Part shown: piece by piece, positions 24,371 to 33,243 of the stretch
How the letters are laid out: each line of letters begins with the position of its first letter
Position numbering within the stretch: position 1 is the first letter of the stretch
Assembly: GCA_041675905.1 (NCBI GenBank)
Contig: JBAYSX010000017.1
Coordinates: forward strand, 1 to 56,468
Reading direction: 5' to 3'
DNA length: 56,468 bases
From: Sandaracinobacteroides sp041675905
GTDB lineage: Bacteria; Pseudomonadota; Alphaproteobacteria; Sphingomonadales; Sphingomonadaceae
Notes under the pieces: model-generated
Told to the model about the DNA's origin: nothing
What the model saw: the letters and a program-made list of their open reading frames with translations, nothing else
Databases searched by the model: none
Translations under genes and position numbers: made by a program

Positions 24371-25734
24371 TGCAGGACGAGCGGATGCAGGGTAATTTTT
24401 TTCGCCGTCATGCGCGGCTGCTGGCGATTCTGGCCGTGGCGGGCGTCGGCTTGCAGGGTTGCGGGATCTTCAAGGGCGGCGGTAGCAATAAAAATGTTCG
24501 CACGTCCGGCGAGCGGGTTGCCGTGCTGAATTATGAAAACCAGGCTGATGCGGAAGCCGAATTGCAGGATGTCGCGGTTGTGCTGCCAGCGGCAGAGGTC
24601 AACGCGAGCTGGACCCAGCCGGGCGGCAATGCTTCCGGCGCGATGGGCCATCTGGCGCTTTCATCCGCGCCCGTCCGGCAATGGCGCGTGTCGATCGGCC
24701 AGGGCTCCAACAAGACCCGCCGGCTGAATGCCGCGCCGGTCATTGCCGGCAACCGGCTGTTCACGATGGACACCGCCGCGCGCATCACCGCGTTTGACGC
24801 CACCACAGGCCGGGAATTATGGCGGCGGCAAATTTCGGTCGACGGTGAAAACACGCGCCTCGCCTTCGGCGGCGGAGTCAGCGTGGCGGGCGACCGCGTT
24901 TTCGCTACCACCGGCTATGGCGTCGCCGCGGCCTTCGCGGCGGATAGCGGCGAACAGCTGTGGCGGGTGCAATTGCCCACGCCCTTGCGCGCAGCCCCCG
25001 CCGTTGATGGCGACCGGGTCTATGTAACCGGACAGGATAGCCAGTTGAGCGCGCTCGATGCCAGGACCGGCGAAACCCTGTGGGAAGCGCATGGAACCGT
25101 CGAACCGGCGGCGGTGCTGGGATCCGGCGCGCCTGCCGTGGCGCTGGGCACAGTCGTCGCCGGCTTCCCATCGGGTGAATTATTTGCGCTGCGTGTCGAA
25201 AACGGCCGCACCGTCTGGCAGGATCATCTGTCGCGCACCGGGCGAACAACGGCGCTGGGCGCGCTTTCCGCCGTGGTTGCATCCCCTGTGATCGACCGGG
25301 GCCGCGTATTCGCCGTCGGCCACGGCGGACGGATGGCGGCGCTGGAACTGGCGACCGGGCAACGCGTGTGGGAACGCGATTTCGCCGGGGTCAACACCCC
25401 CTGGTCGGTGGGGGACTGGGTGTTTGTCGTCACCGTCGATGCGCAACTGATCGCGTTGACACGGGTGGATGGCAAGATCCGCTGGGTGACACAACTGGAA
25501 CGCTACAAGAATGAAAAGAAGCGTTCCGGACCGGTCGAATGGTTCGGCCCGGTTCTGGGTGGCAATCATCTGTATCTGGTTTCATCCCGCCAGAAACTGG
25601 TGAAGGTTTCGCCGCAGACGGGTGAAGTCATGGAAGAAACGAATCTCGGCAATCCCGTTTATCTGCCGCCCGTCATCGCCAACGGTATGCTGTATATCCT
25701 GACCGATGACGGCACATTGACGGCATATAGATGA
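24370..25734 (+). CDS. bamB: Outer-membrane assembly lipoprotein BamB
   Basis: BamB is the beta-propeller lipoprotein of the BAM machine that inserts outer-membrane proteins. The 454-aa protein has a signal peptide ending in the lipobox LQGC (Cys about residue 31) and an eight-bladed PQQ-like propeller with repeated VYVTGQDSQLSALDARTGE-type blades. It lies between the YfgM-like gene and der, with overlaps to both, as in many proteobacteria. Start is the ATG at 24370, which overlaps the preceding TGA; an in-frame Met at 24385 is possible. Confidence 0.93.
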   Translation: MQDERMQGNFFRRHARLLAILAVAGVGLQGCGIFKGGGSNKNVRTSGERVAVLNYENQADAEAELQDVAVVLPAAEVNASWTQPGGNASGAMGHLALSSAPVRQWRVSIGQGSNKTRRLNAAPVIAGNRLFTMDTAARITAFDATTGRELWRRQISVDGENTRLAFGGGVSVAGDRVFATTGYGVAAAFAADSGEQLWRVQLPTPLRAAPAVDGDRVYVTGQDSQLSALDARTGETLWEAHGTVEPAAVLGSGAPAVALGTVVAGFPSGELFALRVENGRTVWQDHLSRTGRTTALGALSAVVASPVIDRGRVFAVGHGGRMAALELATGQRVWERDFAGVNTPWSVGDWVFVVTVDAQLIALTRVDGKIRWVTQLERYKNEKKRSGPVEWFGPVLGGNHLYLVSSRQKLVKVSPQTGEVMEETNLGNPVYLPPVIANGMLYILTDDGTLTAYR

Positions 25735-27083
25735 GCCGCCTGCCACGCGTTGTCATACTTGGCCGGCCAAACGTCGGGAAATCGACGCTGTTCAACCGCG
25801 TCGTCGGTAAAAAACTGGCGCTGGTGGACAATCAGCCCGGCGTCACGCGCGATCGGCGCGAGGGCGAGGCGCAGCTTTTCGACCTTAAATTCACCATCAT
25901 CGACACCGCCGGGCTGGAAGAAGCGGAAGCGGCAAGCCTCTCCGGGCGGATGCGCCAGCAGTCGGAGGCGGCGCTCAGCGGTGCAACGGCTGCGCTGTTC
26001 GTGATCGACGCGCGCGGCGGCCTGACCGAAAGTGACCGGCACTTCGCCCGCTGGCTACGCCAGGAAGCCCCCATCCCGATCATTGTCGTCGCCAATAAAT
26101 ACGAGGGCAAGGCGGCGGAGGCCGGATTGTTCGAGGCGTTTGAACTCGGTCTGGGCGATCCGGTGGCGCTATCCGCCGAGCATGGCGAGGGAATGGCGGA
26201 TTTGTTCGAGGCGCTTGCGCCCATCCTGCCCGCCGAAGTGGAGGATGATACCGGCGAAGATGAGGATCTACCGGATGCTCCGCTGAAACTGGCGGTTGTC
26301 GGGCGGCCCAATGCTGGCAAATCGACGCTGATCAACCGGCTGATCGGTGAAAACCGGCTGCTGACCGGCCCGGAAGCCGGCATCACACGCGACAGCATCG
26401 CGCTGGAATGGGAATGGAAGGGGCGGCCAGTTCGCCTGATCGATACCGCCGGTCAGCGCCGGAAGGCGAAGGTGGTGGACAAGCTCGAACGGCTGGCGGT
26501 GGCCGATGCGCGCCATGCCGTCGATTTCGCCGAAGTCGTCATCCTGCTACTCGATGCGACACTCGGGCTGGAAGCCCAGGATCTGCGCATCGCCGATTCG
26601 GTGCTGGCGGAAGGGCGGGCGCTGATCGTGGTGCTGAACAAATGGGACGCCGCCGAAGATCAGAGCCGCCTGTTCAATGGCGTGAAAAAGGCGCTGGAAG
26701 ACGGGCTTTCGCAGGTGAAGAATGTGCCGGTGCTGACCGTCTCGGCGCTGACCGGCAAGGGCCTGGATACGCTGATGGACGTTGCGTTCGAGACGCGCGA
26801 CCGCTGGAGCCGGCGCGTATCGACGGCAGCGCTCAATCGCTGGTTTGAAAGCGCGCAGGAACGCAATCCACCGCCCGCACCCGGCGGCAAGCGGATCAAA
26901 TTGCGCTATATCACCCAGGCGCGCACCCGTCCGCCAACCTTCATTATCTTTGGCACCAGACTGGATCATTTGCCGGCCAGCTATGAACGCTATCTGGTGA
27001 ATGCGATGCGGGAAGATCTGGATCTCGGCGGCCTGCCGATCCGCCTGTCGCTGCGCTCGGCGAAAAGTCCCTTCGGCCGCTGA
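25731..27083 (+). CDS. der: Ribosome biogenesis GTPase Der (EngA)
   Basis: Der is the two-G-domain GTPase needed for 50S assembly. The 450-aa protein has G1 motifs GRPNVGKST (11-19) and GRPNAGKSTLI (near residue 190), with IDTAG and NKWD in the right order, and the KH-like C-terminal domain (NRWFESAQERNPPPAPGGKR, IKLRYITQARTRPPTFIIFG). It overlaps bamB by 4 bp and is followed directly by the ligase gene (stop/start shared base), making one long plus-strand transcript. Confidence 0.96.
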   Translation: MSRLPRVVILGRPNVGKSTLFNRVVGKKLALVDNQPGVTRDRREGEAQLFDLKFTIIDTAGLEEAEAASLSGRMRQQSEAALSGATAALFVIDARGGLTESDRHFARWLRQEAPIPIIVVANKYEGKAAEAGLFEAFELGLGDPVALSAEHGEGMADLFEALAPILPAEVEDDTGEDEDLPDAPLKLAVVGRPNAGKSTLINRLIGENRLLTGPEAGITRDSIALEWEWKGRPVRLIDTAGQRRKAKVVDKLERLAVADARHAVDFAEVVILLLDATLGLEAQDLRIADSVLAEGRALIVVLNKWDAAEDQSRLFNGVKKALEDGLSQVKNVPVLTVSALTGKGLDTLMDVAFETRDRWSRRVSTAALNRWFESAQERNPPPAPGGKRIKLRYITQARTRPPTFIIFGTRLDHLPASYERYLVNAMREDLDLGGLPIRLSLRSAKSPFGR

Positions 27084-28570
27084 TGCAGCGGCTCGACCAT
27101 CTGATTGCGTGTGGCAACAGCAACGATCCGGCGCTGGTCGAGCGTGATCGGATACTGACGAGAGCGCAGTTGCAGGAACAGGTCGCATGCGTGGCGGGCG
27201 CCCTCGCCAATCGCATCGCGCCGGGGGACCGGGTGGCGATCTGGTTGCCCAAAACGCTGGAAATGGTCGTGGCGCTGCTGGCGGTATCGCGCGCGGGCGG
27301 CATTGCGGTCCCGGTCAATCCGGTGTTGCGCGGGGCGCAGGCGGCGTATGTGTTAAACGATTCCGGCGCGGTGTTGACAATCAGCCACGCGCCGCGCGCC
27401 CGCCTGCTGGCTGATCCACCGCCGGTGATTCTGGTGGAAAAGGACTGGTCGGGGCTGTTGGCCGCGGGCCCGGCCAGCGATGATGCGGCGGGCGGGGATG
27501 CGCTGGCGGCGCTGCTCTACACCTCCGGCTCTACGGGGCGACCCAAGGGCGTGATGGTGACGCATCGCAATCTGCTGCTGGGCGCGCAAAGTGTCACGGA
27601 ATATCTCGGCACGGACGCGACCGATCGGGTCCTGGCGGCGCTGCCCCTGTCCTTCGATTTCGGCCTGTCACAGGTGACGACGGCGCTCCATGCCGGTGCG
27701 ACGGCGGTTTTGCTCGACTATCTGACGCCGCGCGATGTGGTGCAGGCGTGTGCGCGGCATGGTATTACGCAATTGGCCGCCGTGCCGCCCTTATGGATGC
27801 AGATTGCCGGCCTTGTGTGGCCGGATGAAGCGCGAACCGGTATGCGCACCCTGTCCAACAGCGGCGGGCGTTTGCCGGTGCCGATGGTGCGGCAGTTGCG
27901 GACACTTTTCCCCGCCGCGCGGCTGCATCTGATGTATGGGCTGACCGAGGCTTTCCGTTCGACGACGCTGCCCCCGGAACTTGTGGATACCTTCCCCGAC
28001 AGCATTGGTCGCGCCATCCCCCATGCGGAAATCCTGGTAGTGCGGCCTGATGGTACCGTTACGGCGGATGATGAGCCGGGCGAACTGGTGCATTGCGGCC
28101 CGCTGGTAGCGCAAGGCTATTGGCAGGATTCGATGCGCACGGCAGAGCGGTTTCGTGCAGCACCCGCCGCGTCCCGCTACGGTGGCACGGCGGTCTGGTC
28201 CGGCGATACGGTGGTGCGCGATGCACAAGGCCTGTTGCGCTTTGTCGGGCGGGACGACGAGATGATCAAGACGATGGGCACGCGTCTTTCGCCCACCGAA
28301 GTCGAGGAGCTTGCTTACGCCAGCGGGGCTGTGGCGCAGGCGGTGGCGCTGGGCGTGGCGGATGCCGCTGCAGGCCAGGTCATCCGGTTGGTGGCCAGCC
28401 CGGCTGCCGGCATGTCTTCGGATGATGCCGAGGCGAAGGTGCGCGCATATCTGCGCCGGGAGGGGGCGCCCTATATGCAGCCTGCCTCTTATGTCTGGCG
28501 CGATGCGCTGCCGGTTTCCGCCAACGGCAAGCTCGACCGGGCGGCGCTGCGGCTGGAGTTTGGCGCATGA
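27083..28570 (+). CDS. AMP-forming acyl-CoA ligase, exosortase A (XrtA)-associated family
   Basis: A 495-aa adenylate-forming enzyme with the P-loop-like YTSGSTGRPKGVMVTHRN (about 149-166), YGLTEAFRST (the AMP-binding region) and the C-terminal GRDDEMIKTMGTRLSPTEVE hinge ending in NGKLDRAAL. Blocks such as PLSFDFGLSQVTTALHAGAT and VPPLWMQIAGLVWPDEA match my recollection of the ligase encoded with exosortase A/PEP-CTERM exopolysaccharide loci. In those loci it acts with a PLP decarboxylase and an acyl carrier protein. The decarboxylase is next, but no exosortase, carrier protein or PEP-CTERM gene is visible here. Substrate unknown. Confidence 0.85.
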   Translation: MQRLDHLIACGNSNDPALVERDRILTRAQLQEQVACVAGALANRIAPGDRVAIWLPKTLEMVVALLAVSRAGGIAVPVNPVLRGAQAAYVLNDSGAVLTISHAPRARLLADPPPVILVEKDWSGLLAAGPASDDAAGGDALAALLYTSGSTGRPKGVMVTHRNLLLGAQSVTEYLGTDATDRVLAALPLSFDFGLSQVTTALHAGATAVLLDYLTPRDVVQACARHGITQLAAVPPLWMQIAGLVWPDEARTGMRTLSNSGGRLPVPMVRQLRTLFPAARLHLMYGLTEAFRSTTLPPELVDTFPDSIGRAIPHAEILVVRPDGTVTADDEPGELVHCGPLVAQGYWQDSMRTAERFRAAPAASRYGGTAVWSGDTVVRDAQGLLRFVGRDDEMIKTMGTRLSPTEVEELAYASGAVAQAVALGVADAAAGQVIRLVASPAAGMSSDDAEAKVRAYLRREGAPYMQPASYVWRDALPVSANGKLDRAALRLEFGA

Positions 28571-29778
28571 TGCCACCCGGCTTCCCCCGCGATGAACAGG
28601 GCCGGTTGCTGATCGCCGGGCGCACTGCCGAATCCTGGGTAGAAGAAGCCGGGGATACGCCGCTCTTCCTCTATGATGCGGGCCTTGTGGCGGCGCGTGT
28701 CGCGGAATTTCGCGCGGCGATGCCGGCGGAAATCGCGCTGCATTATGCCGTGAAAGCCAATCCGCTGCCGGAACTGTTGCAGGCGATGGCGCCGCTGGTC
28801 GATGGCTTCGATGTCGCGTCGGCCGGTGAAATGCAGCGCGCGCTGGATGCCGGCATGGCGGCGGACCGGATCAGCTTCGCCGGTCCCGGCAAGCGGGATC
28901 GCGAACTCGAAGCGGCGATTGCCGCCGGTATCACATTGCATATCGAATCGGCCGGCGAACTGGCGCGCGCGGCATCAATCGCCACACAACTGGGCAAGCG
29001 GGCGCGGGTGGCTCTGCGGGTCAATCCGCCGTTCGACCTGAAAGGGTCGGGCATGCGGATGGGCGGCGGGGCGCGGCCCTTTGGCGTCGATGTGGAAATG
29101 GCCCCCGATCTGTTACGCCGGATGCAGCAACCGCCGTTTGATTTTCGCGGCCTGCATATTTTTGCCGGCTCGCAAAATCTCGATGCCGGAGCGATTGCGG
29201 CGGCACAGCAACAGACGGTGACGCTCGCCGCCGATCTGGCGCAATTCACCCCGACGATGCCGCTGGTCAACCTCGGCGGCGGGTTTGGTGTGCCCTATTT
29301 TCCGCGTGAAATGCCGCTGGATATCGCGGCGGTGGGGGCTGATCTCGCGCAAACGCTTGCTTCCCGTCCTGCAGCGCTTGCAGCTACGCGTTTCGCCATC
29401 GAACTGGGCCGCTGGCTGGTGGCGGAGGCCGGGGTGTATCTGACGCGCATCGTCGACCGTAAAGAGTCGCGTGGCACGGTGTATCTGGTGACGGATGGCG
29501 GCCTGCATCATCAACTGGCGGCGTCGGGCAATTTCGGCACGGTCGTGCGGCGGAATTATCCGGTGTCCAACGCCAGCCGCGATTCAGCGGTTCTGGAAAC
29601 GCAATCCGTTGTCGGCTGTCTGTGTACGCCGCTGGACCGGCTGGCCGACGCCGCCGAATTGCCGCGCGGCGAAGTCGGCGACCTGATCGCCGTGTTCATG
29701 GCCGGCGCTTATGGCCGCACCGCCAGTCCGGAAAATTTCCTCGGCCACCCGCCGCCGCTGGAACGGCTGGTCGGCTGA
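28567..29778 (+). CDS. PLP-dependent decarboxylase, exosortase A-associated family
   Basis: A 403-aa fold-type III decarboxylase (ornithine/diaminopimelate decarboxylase family). The PLP lysine lies in HYAVKANPLPEL (about residue 62). FDVASAGEMQRAL, the pyridoxal phosphate-binding GGGFGVPYF and the ELGRWLVAEAG glycine/arginine motif are intact. It overlaps the ligase gene as ATGA. The pair corresponds to the two enzymes usually co-encoded in exosortase A loci. It probably decarboxylates an amino-acid-like precursor activated or loaded by its partner; this is inference. It converges on the ABC transporter genes after 9 bp. Confidence 0.86.
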   Translation: MMPPGFPRDEQGRLLIAGRTAESWVEEAGDTPLFLYDAGLVAARVAEFRAAMPAEIALHYAVKANPLPELLQAMAPLVDGFDVASAGEMQRALDAGMAADRISFAGPGKRDRELEAAIAAGITLHIESAGELARAASIATQLGKRARVALRVNPPFDLKGSGMRMGGGARPFGVDVEMAPDLLRRMQQPPFDFRGLHIFAGSQNLDAGAIAAAQQQTVTLAADLAQFTPTMPLVNLGGGFGVPYFPREMPLDIAAVGADLAQTLASRPAALAATRFAIELGRWLVAEAGVYLTRIVDRKESRGTVYLVTDGGLHHQLAASGNFGTVVRRNYPVSNASRDSAVLETQSVVGCLCTPLDRLADAAELPRGEVGDLIAVFMAGAYGRTASPENFLGHPPPLERLVG

Positions 29779-29787
29779 CGGTTGCGC

Positions 29788-30570
29788 CTATCTGATCGGG
29801 TCGCGCTGCAGCGGTACGATCATCGGCAAACCGTCGTGCTCCACGACCAGCGCTGAAATGCCATAGACGGCGCGCAGCCGCTCCGCGCTCAGGATCTCCA
29901 TCGGCGCACCATCGGCCACCAGCCGGCCCTGATCCAGCAGCAGCAACCGGTCGCAATAACGCGCCGCCATCGTCAGATCGTGGAGAACTGTGATCACCAG
30001 CGCGCCGCTTCTGGCTTCATCGCGCAGTAATTCCATCAGGTCGATCTGATGGCCCGGATCAAGCGATGCCAGCGGCTCATCCGCGACCAGCGCAGGCGCT
30101 TCTACGGCCAGGGCGCGGGCCAGCAATACCCGTGCCCGTTCGCCACCGGAAATTTCCGTCGCCACGCGATGGCGCAAGCTCCCGACATCGGTGCGCGCCA
30201 TCGCCCGGTCGATAACGGCGGCGTCCGCGGCGGTAACGCGCGATAGCGGCCCCAGATGCGGCAGCCGCCCCAAAGACACCAGCCGCTCGACCGAGAGCGG
30301 CCAGTGCAACGTCTGGCCCTGCGGCAGATAGGCAATCTGGCGCGCGATCTCCTGGCGCGACAGGCTGGCGACCGGTTTCCCGTTAATCCGCACCTCGCCG
30401 GATACCGGGAGTTGCAAGCCCAGCAGCGCGCGCACCAGCGTCGATTTGCCCGCGCCGTTCGGACCGATCACACCCACCAGTTGACCGGGCGTGAAGCGGG
30501 CATGGATGTCGTGGAGGATGGTGCGGCGGTTCCGTTGCACGGTCAGCGCGTCTGCCGTGATTTCTACCAA
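29788..30570 (-). CDS. FecE/BtuD-type ABC transporter ATP-binding protein
   Basis: A 260-aa ATPase with Walker A GPNGAGKSTLVRALLG (about 36-51), the signature ISGGERARVLLARAL and Walker B ALVADEPLASLD, of the class that imports iron-siderophores, haem or cobalamin. It overlaps the FecCD permease gene by 7 bp. No periplasmic binding protein is encoded nearby, so the substrate stays open. A periplasmic partner encoded elsewhere is likely. Confidence 0.9.
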   Translation of the reverse strand: MVEITADALTVQRNRRTILHDIHARFTPGQLVGVIGPNGAGKSTLVRALLGLQLPVSGEVRINGKPVASLSRQEIARQIAYLPQGQTLHWPLSVERLVSLGRLPHLGPLSRVTAADAAVIDRAMARTDVGSLRHRVATEISGGERARVLLARALAVEAPALVADEPLASLDPGHQIDLMELLRDEARSGALVITVLHDLTMAARYCDRLLLLDQGRLVADGAPMEILSAERLRAVYGISALVVEHDGLPMIVPLQRDPIR

Positions 30571-31595
30571 AGCCGTCGCTCCCGCAGCAGATAGACGAGG
30601 AATACCGGCACGCCGAGAAACGCTGTCACCACGCCCAGTTTCAGTTCGCTGTGGGTAGGAATCAGCCGCACGCCAATGTCAGCCAGCATCAGCAGGGTCG
30701 CGCCGCCGAGCATCGACGGCAACAATATGGCGGACGGCGAGCGATCCGTCAGCGGGCGGAGGATATGCGGCACGATCAGCCCGACAAACCCGATCGCACC
30801 CGACACCGCCACCGCCCCGCCGACGCCGATGGCGACGCCCAGCAGCAACCGGACCCGTGTACGACGCAAATCGACCCCCAGCGCCTGCGCGCCATCCTCT
30901 CCCAGCGTCAGCGCATCCAGCGCGCGGCCATCGACCAGCAGCAATGCTGCGCCGATCAGGATGCAGGGCAGCGCAAGCTGCACATGCTGGAAGGAACGGT
31001 TTTCGATGGAACCGAGAAGCCAGGTCATGATCTCCATCGCCGCGAACGGATTGGGCGACAGGTTGAGCGCGAGGCTGATGCCCGCACCCGCGAGTGTCGC
31101 GATGGCAATGCCTGCCAGAATCAGCGTCAACGGGCTTTCGACCCGACCCGCCAGCAGAAACAGCAATCCCAGCGCCACAACGCCGGTGGCGACCGACATC
31201 AACGGCAACACCGCCGGATGCAGCGCGGCCAGGCCGAAATAAAGCGCGGCGACCGCCCCAAGGGCTGCCGAGTTGGAGGCGCCCAGCACGGAAGGTTCGG
31301 CGAGGGGATTGCGCAGATAGCCCTGAAGCGCCGCACCGGCCAGCCCCAGCATCGCGCCGACCGCCAGCCCCAATAGCGTGCGCGGCAGGCGCAGTTCGAA
31401 CAGGATAATGTTCGTTACCGGATCCCCGCTGCCTATCAGCGCCGCCAGCAATCTGGTCGCCGGAATCGCCACTGCCCCAAGCGCAAGCGATGCAAGACCG
31501 GAACACAGGGCGAGCAGCGCCAGCACGGCCAGCAGCAATGGACGGCGGGGCGCGCGCGCCGTCGTCACCGTATCTGGCGTAAAACCTGGCTTCAT
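30564..31595 (-). CDS. FecCD-family ABC transporter permease
   Basis: A 343-aa inner-membrane permease starting MKPGFTPDTVTTARAPRRPL. About ten membrane segments are predicted, with FecCD markers RLPRTLLGLAVGAMLGLAGA, ASNSAALGAV and GAIGFVGLIVPHILRPLTDR (the coupling helix that docks to the ATPase). The start is the first Met after a 98-bp leader with several hairpins; in-frame sequence further upstream is the antisense of a structured stretch and does not look coding. Typical of transporters for iron-siderophore complexes, haem or vitamin B12. Confidence 0.9.
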   Translation of the reverse strand: MKPGFTPDTVTTARAPRRPLLLAVLALLALCSGLASLALGAVAIPATRLLAALIGSGDPVTNIILFELRLPRTLLGLAVGAMLGLAGAALQGYLRNPLAEPSVLGASNSAALGAVAALYFGLAALHPAVLPLMSVATGVVALGLLFLLAGRVESPLTLILAGIAIATLAGAGISLALNLSPNPFAAMEIMTWLLGSIENRSFQHVQLALPCILIGAALLLVDGRALDALTLGEDGAQALGVDLRRTRVRLLLGVAIGVGGAVAVSGAIGFVGLIVPHILRPLTDRSPSAILLPSMLGGATLLMLADIGVRLIPTHSELKLGVVTAFLGVPVFLVYLLRERRLW

Positions 31596-31600
31596 CCAGC

Positions 31601-31677
31601 GACTTCCGGAAGTCCGACGGGCATTCACGCTCTTACCCGGCTTTGCGCCGAACGCAAATCGGAACCGGATCCGGGTC
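31601..31677 (-). promoter_or_regulatory. Structured leader upstream of the FecCD gene (dyads; riboswitch-like or operator)
   Basis: Between the UDG-like stop and the permease start the minus strand has three dyads: an outer ACCCGG/CCGGGT pairing enclosing the hairpin TTTGCG-TTCGG-CGCAAA (31642-31658), and GACTTCCGGAAGTC (31601-31614), a perfect 14-bp palindrome ending 5 bp before the ATG. The stretches GGTTCCG and GCCGGGTAAGAG recall parts of cobalamin riboswitches, but the core box is absent. It may be an operator, a terminator-attenuator or a coincidental structure. Confidence 0.4.
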
Positions 31678-31693
31678 GGGGCGTAAAAACGGA

Positions 31694-32272
31694 TCAGGCC
31701 AGAAGCGCGCTGACCATCGCCCGCAATTCGGGCAGGACTTCGGCGGCGAACCACGGATTTTGCCTTTCCCAATGACCGGTGCGCCAGGATGGGTGCGGCA
31801 GCGGGAAATACTCTGGCAGGAAGCTGCGAAAATTACGCACGCGCTCCGTCATATTGCCGGCCCCCAGCACGAGATTTTGCGCGTGGCTGCCGACCAGCAG
31901 CGTCAGTTGCAAATCGGCAAGATGCGCCAGCAGCTGTTCTCGCCACAGCGGCGCGCATTCGGGGCGTGGTGGAGCATCGCCGCTGCCCTTCTTCGCCCGC
32001 CCCGGATAACATAGCCCGACCGGCAGAATGGCTATCTTTTCCGCGTCATAAAATTGCGCTTCCGACAGGCCGAGCCAATGCCGCAGCCGCTCGCCGGAGC
32101 GATCATGAAATGGCAGACCGGCCAAATGGGCTTTGGTGCCGGGAGCCTGACTGGTGATCAGCAGACGCGCCGTGGGAGCCAGTTGAAATACGGGGTGTGG
32201 CCCCAGGGGCAAATATTCCGCGCATACCCGACAGGCGTTTAACGCGGCAATCAACGCATCGAACGGATTCAC
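31694..32272 (-). CDS. Uracil-DNA glycosylase family protein
   Basis: A 192-aa protein of the UDG superfamily subgroup typified by HI_0220. It has CRVC near the N-terminus, the glycine-rich active-site loop SQAPGTKAHLAGLPFHDRSG, LPVGLCYPGRAKKGSGDAPP-RPEC and a C-terminal PHPSWRTG loop. The Cys residues (13, 16 and the GLCYPGR/PECA pair) suggest an Fe-S cluster, which is known in related UDG families. Activity on uracil is not certain for this subgroup. It shares a 4-bp overlap with the stress-protein gene upstream and precedes the FecCD gene. Confidence 0.85.
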   Translation of the reverse strand: MNPFDALIAALNACRVCAEYLPLGPHPVFQLAPTARLLITSQAPGTKAHLAGLPFHDRSGERLRHWLGLSEAQFYDAEKIAILPVGLCYPGRAKKGSGDAPPRPECAPLWREQLLAHLADLQLTLLVGSHAQNLVLGAGNMTERVRNFRSFLPEYFPLPHPSWRTGHWERQNPWFAAEVLPELRAMVSALLA

Positions 32273-32859
32273 GCGGTTCCGGCACTCCTCGCCTGTGCAT
32301 TGATTTCGGCGTGCGCGTCAGCAGGAGGTTCAAAACTCCCGTGGGCATGCACTTCCCCGGCACACAGTTTTTTCAGTATTTCCACCGCGCGCGCTTCTTT
32401 TTCCGGCGTCGCCGTGCGCACCCACAATACCAGACCGCCGCGATCGAGTTGGGCTTCCACATATTCGGCGCGGCGTTCGCCGAGTTTTTTGGCCAGCCAG
32501 GCGCCAATCAGCCCGCCGCCGCCGCCGGCCAGAACGCCTGCGGCAATGGCTGCGGCCAGCGCCCCGCCCGTCGCCACGACAGCGCCGGCGGCTATCGTCC
32601 CGCCAATATAGGTGAGGCCACCGATCAGGCTGCCCTGCGCATCACCCACCGACGCCTTGGAAACATATTCGGTGCGCGGCGCGTCCGGATCGTCTGTCAA
32701 TTGTTCGACGCGGTCGTATTTGTGGCCGAGCTTTTCCTCGACCGTGCTCGCCGCCGCCAATACATTGATGTCGACGCGGTCGAAGCCGGAACGCAACAGT
32801 TCGTCGACAGCTCCTTCCAGATCTTTCGGTTCGTGAAAGATTCCAACCACTTCCCGCAT
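32269..32859 (-). CDS. Stress-type protein with YflT-like N-terminus and glycine-zipper region
   Basis: A 196-aa protein. The first 40 residues (MREVVGIFHEPKDLEGAVDE, then LLRSGFDRVDINVLA) match the general-stress YflT/ferredoxin-like fold. The centre is Ala/Gly-rich with membrane-glycine-zipper character (GGALAAAIAAGVLAGGGGGL), and a short ACT/ferredoxin-like end follows (GLVLWVRTATPEKEARAVEI). Function unknown. It overlaps the UDG gene and is 15 bp after the DUF488 gene, so it belongs to the same minus-strand set. Confidence 0.72.
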   Translation of the reverse strand: MREVVGIFHEPKDLEGAVDELLRSGFDRVDINVLAAASTVEEKLGHKYDRVEQLTDDPDAPRTEYVSKASVGDAQGSLIGGLTYIGGTIAAGAVVATGGALAAAIAAGVLAGGGGGLIGAWLAKKLGERRAEYVEAQLDRGGLVLWVRTATPEKEARAVEILKKLCAGEVHAHGSFEPPADAHAEINAQARSAGTA

Positions 32860-32874
32860 CGCATTTCCTCCTGC

Positions 32875-33240
32875 TCAAACAGACTTATGTCCGAGGAGCA
32901 CGTCACGCAGCACAAGCGCGTCATTATGTTCCTCGTCCTTTGCTCCGTAAACCAGGGTGATGGGCCCTTGCTCCGCCAACCGGCGCAATTCTGCGAGTTT
33001 TTCGCTGTGGCCGGCGATTTCGGCCCGATAACGGCGCTGGAATTCCACCCAGCGCCCGGGATCATGTCCGAACCATTTGCGCAATTCCGTGCTGGGGGCG
33101 AGTTCCTTCATCCAGTCGTCGATATCCGCCTGCGCCTTGCTGACGCCGCGCGGCCATAACCGGTCCACCAGGATACGCCGGCCGTCCGTCTTGGCCGGCG
33201 GTTCATAAGCCCGTTTGAGCCGGACATGGTCCGCGCGCAT
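32875..33240 (-). CDS. DUF488 family protein (YeaO-like)
   Basis: A 121-aa protein with LKRAYEPPAKTDGRRILVDR, LWPRGVSKAQADIDDWMKEL, APSTELRKWFGHDP and LVYGAKDEEHNDALVLRDVL, the conserved blocks of DUF488. The function of the family is not established. It is 3 bp from the redoxin gene and 15 bp from the stress-type gene; the set looks like an envelope/oxidative-stress module placed downstream of sulfur assimilation genes. Confidence 0.88.
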   Translation of the reverse strand: MRADHVRLKRAYEPPAKTDGRRILVDRLWPRGVSKAQADIDDWMKELAPSTELRKWFGHDPGRWVEFQRRYRAEIAGHSEKLAELRRLAEQGPITLVYGAKDEEHNDALVLRDVLLGHKSV

Positions 33241-33243
33241 GGG

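Noticed and set aside
31575..31690. Cobalamin riboswitch before the FecCD gene
   Set aside because: Only partial similarity; the conserved GCCCCCGCAACTG-like core is absent, so it is reported only as a structured leader.
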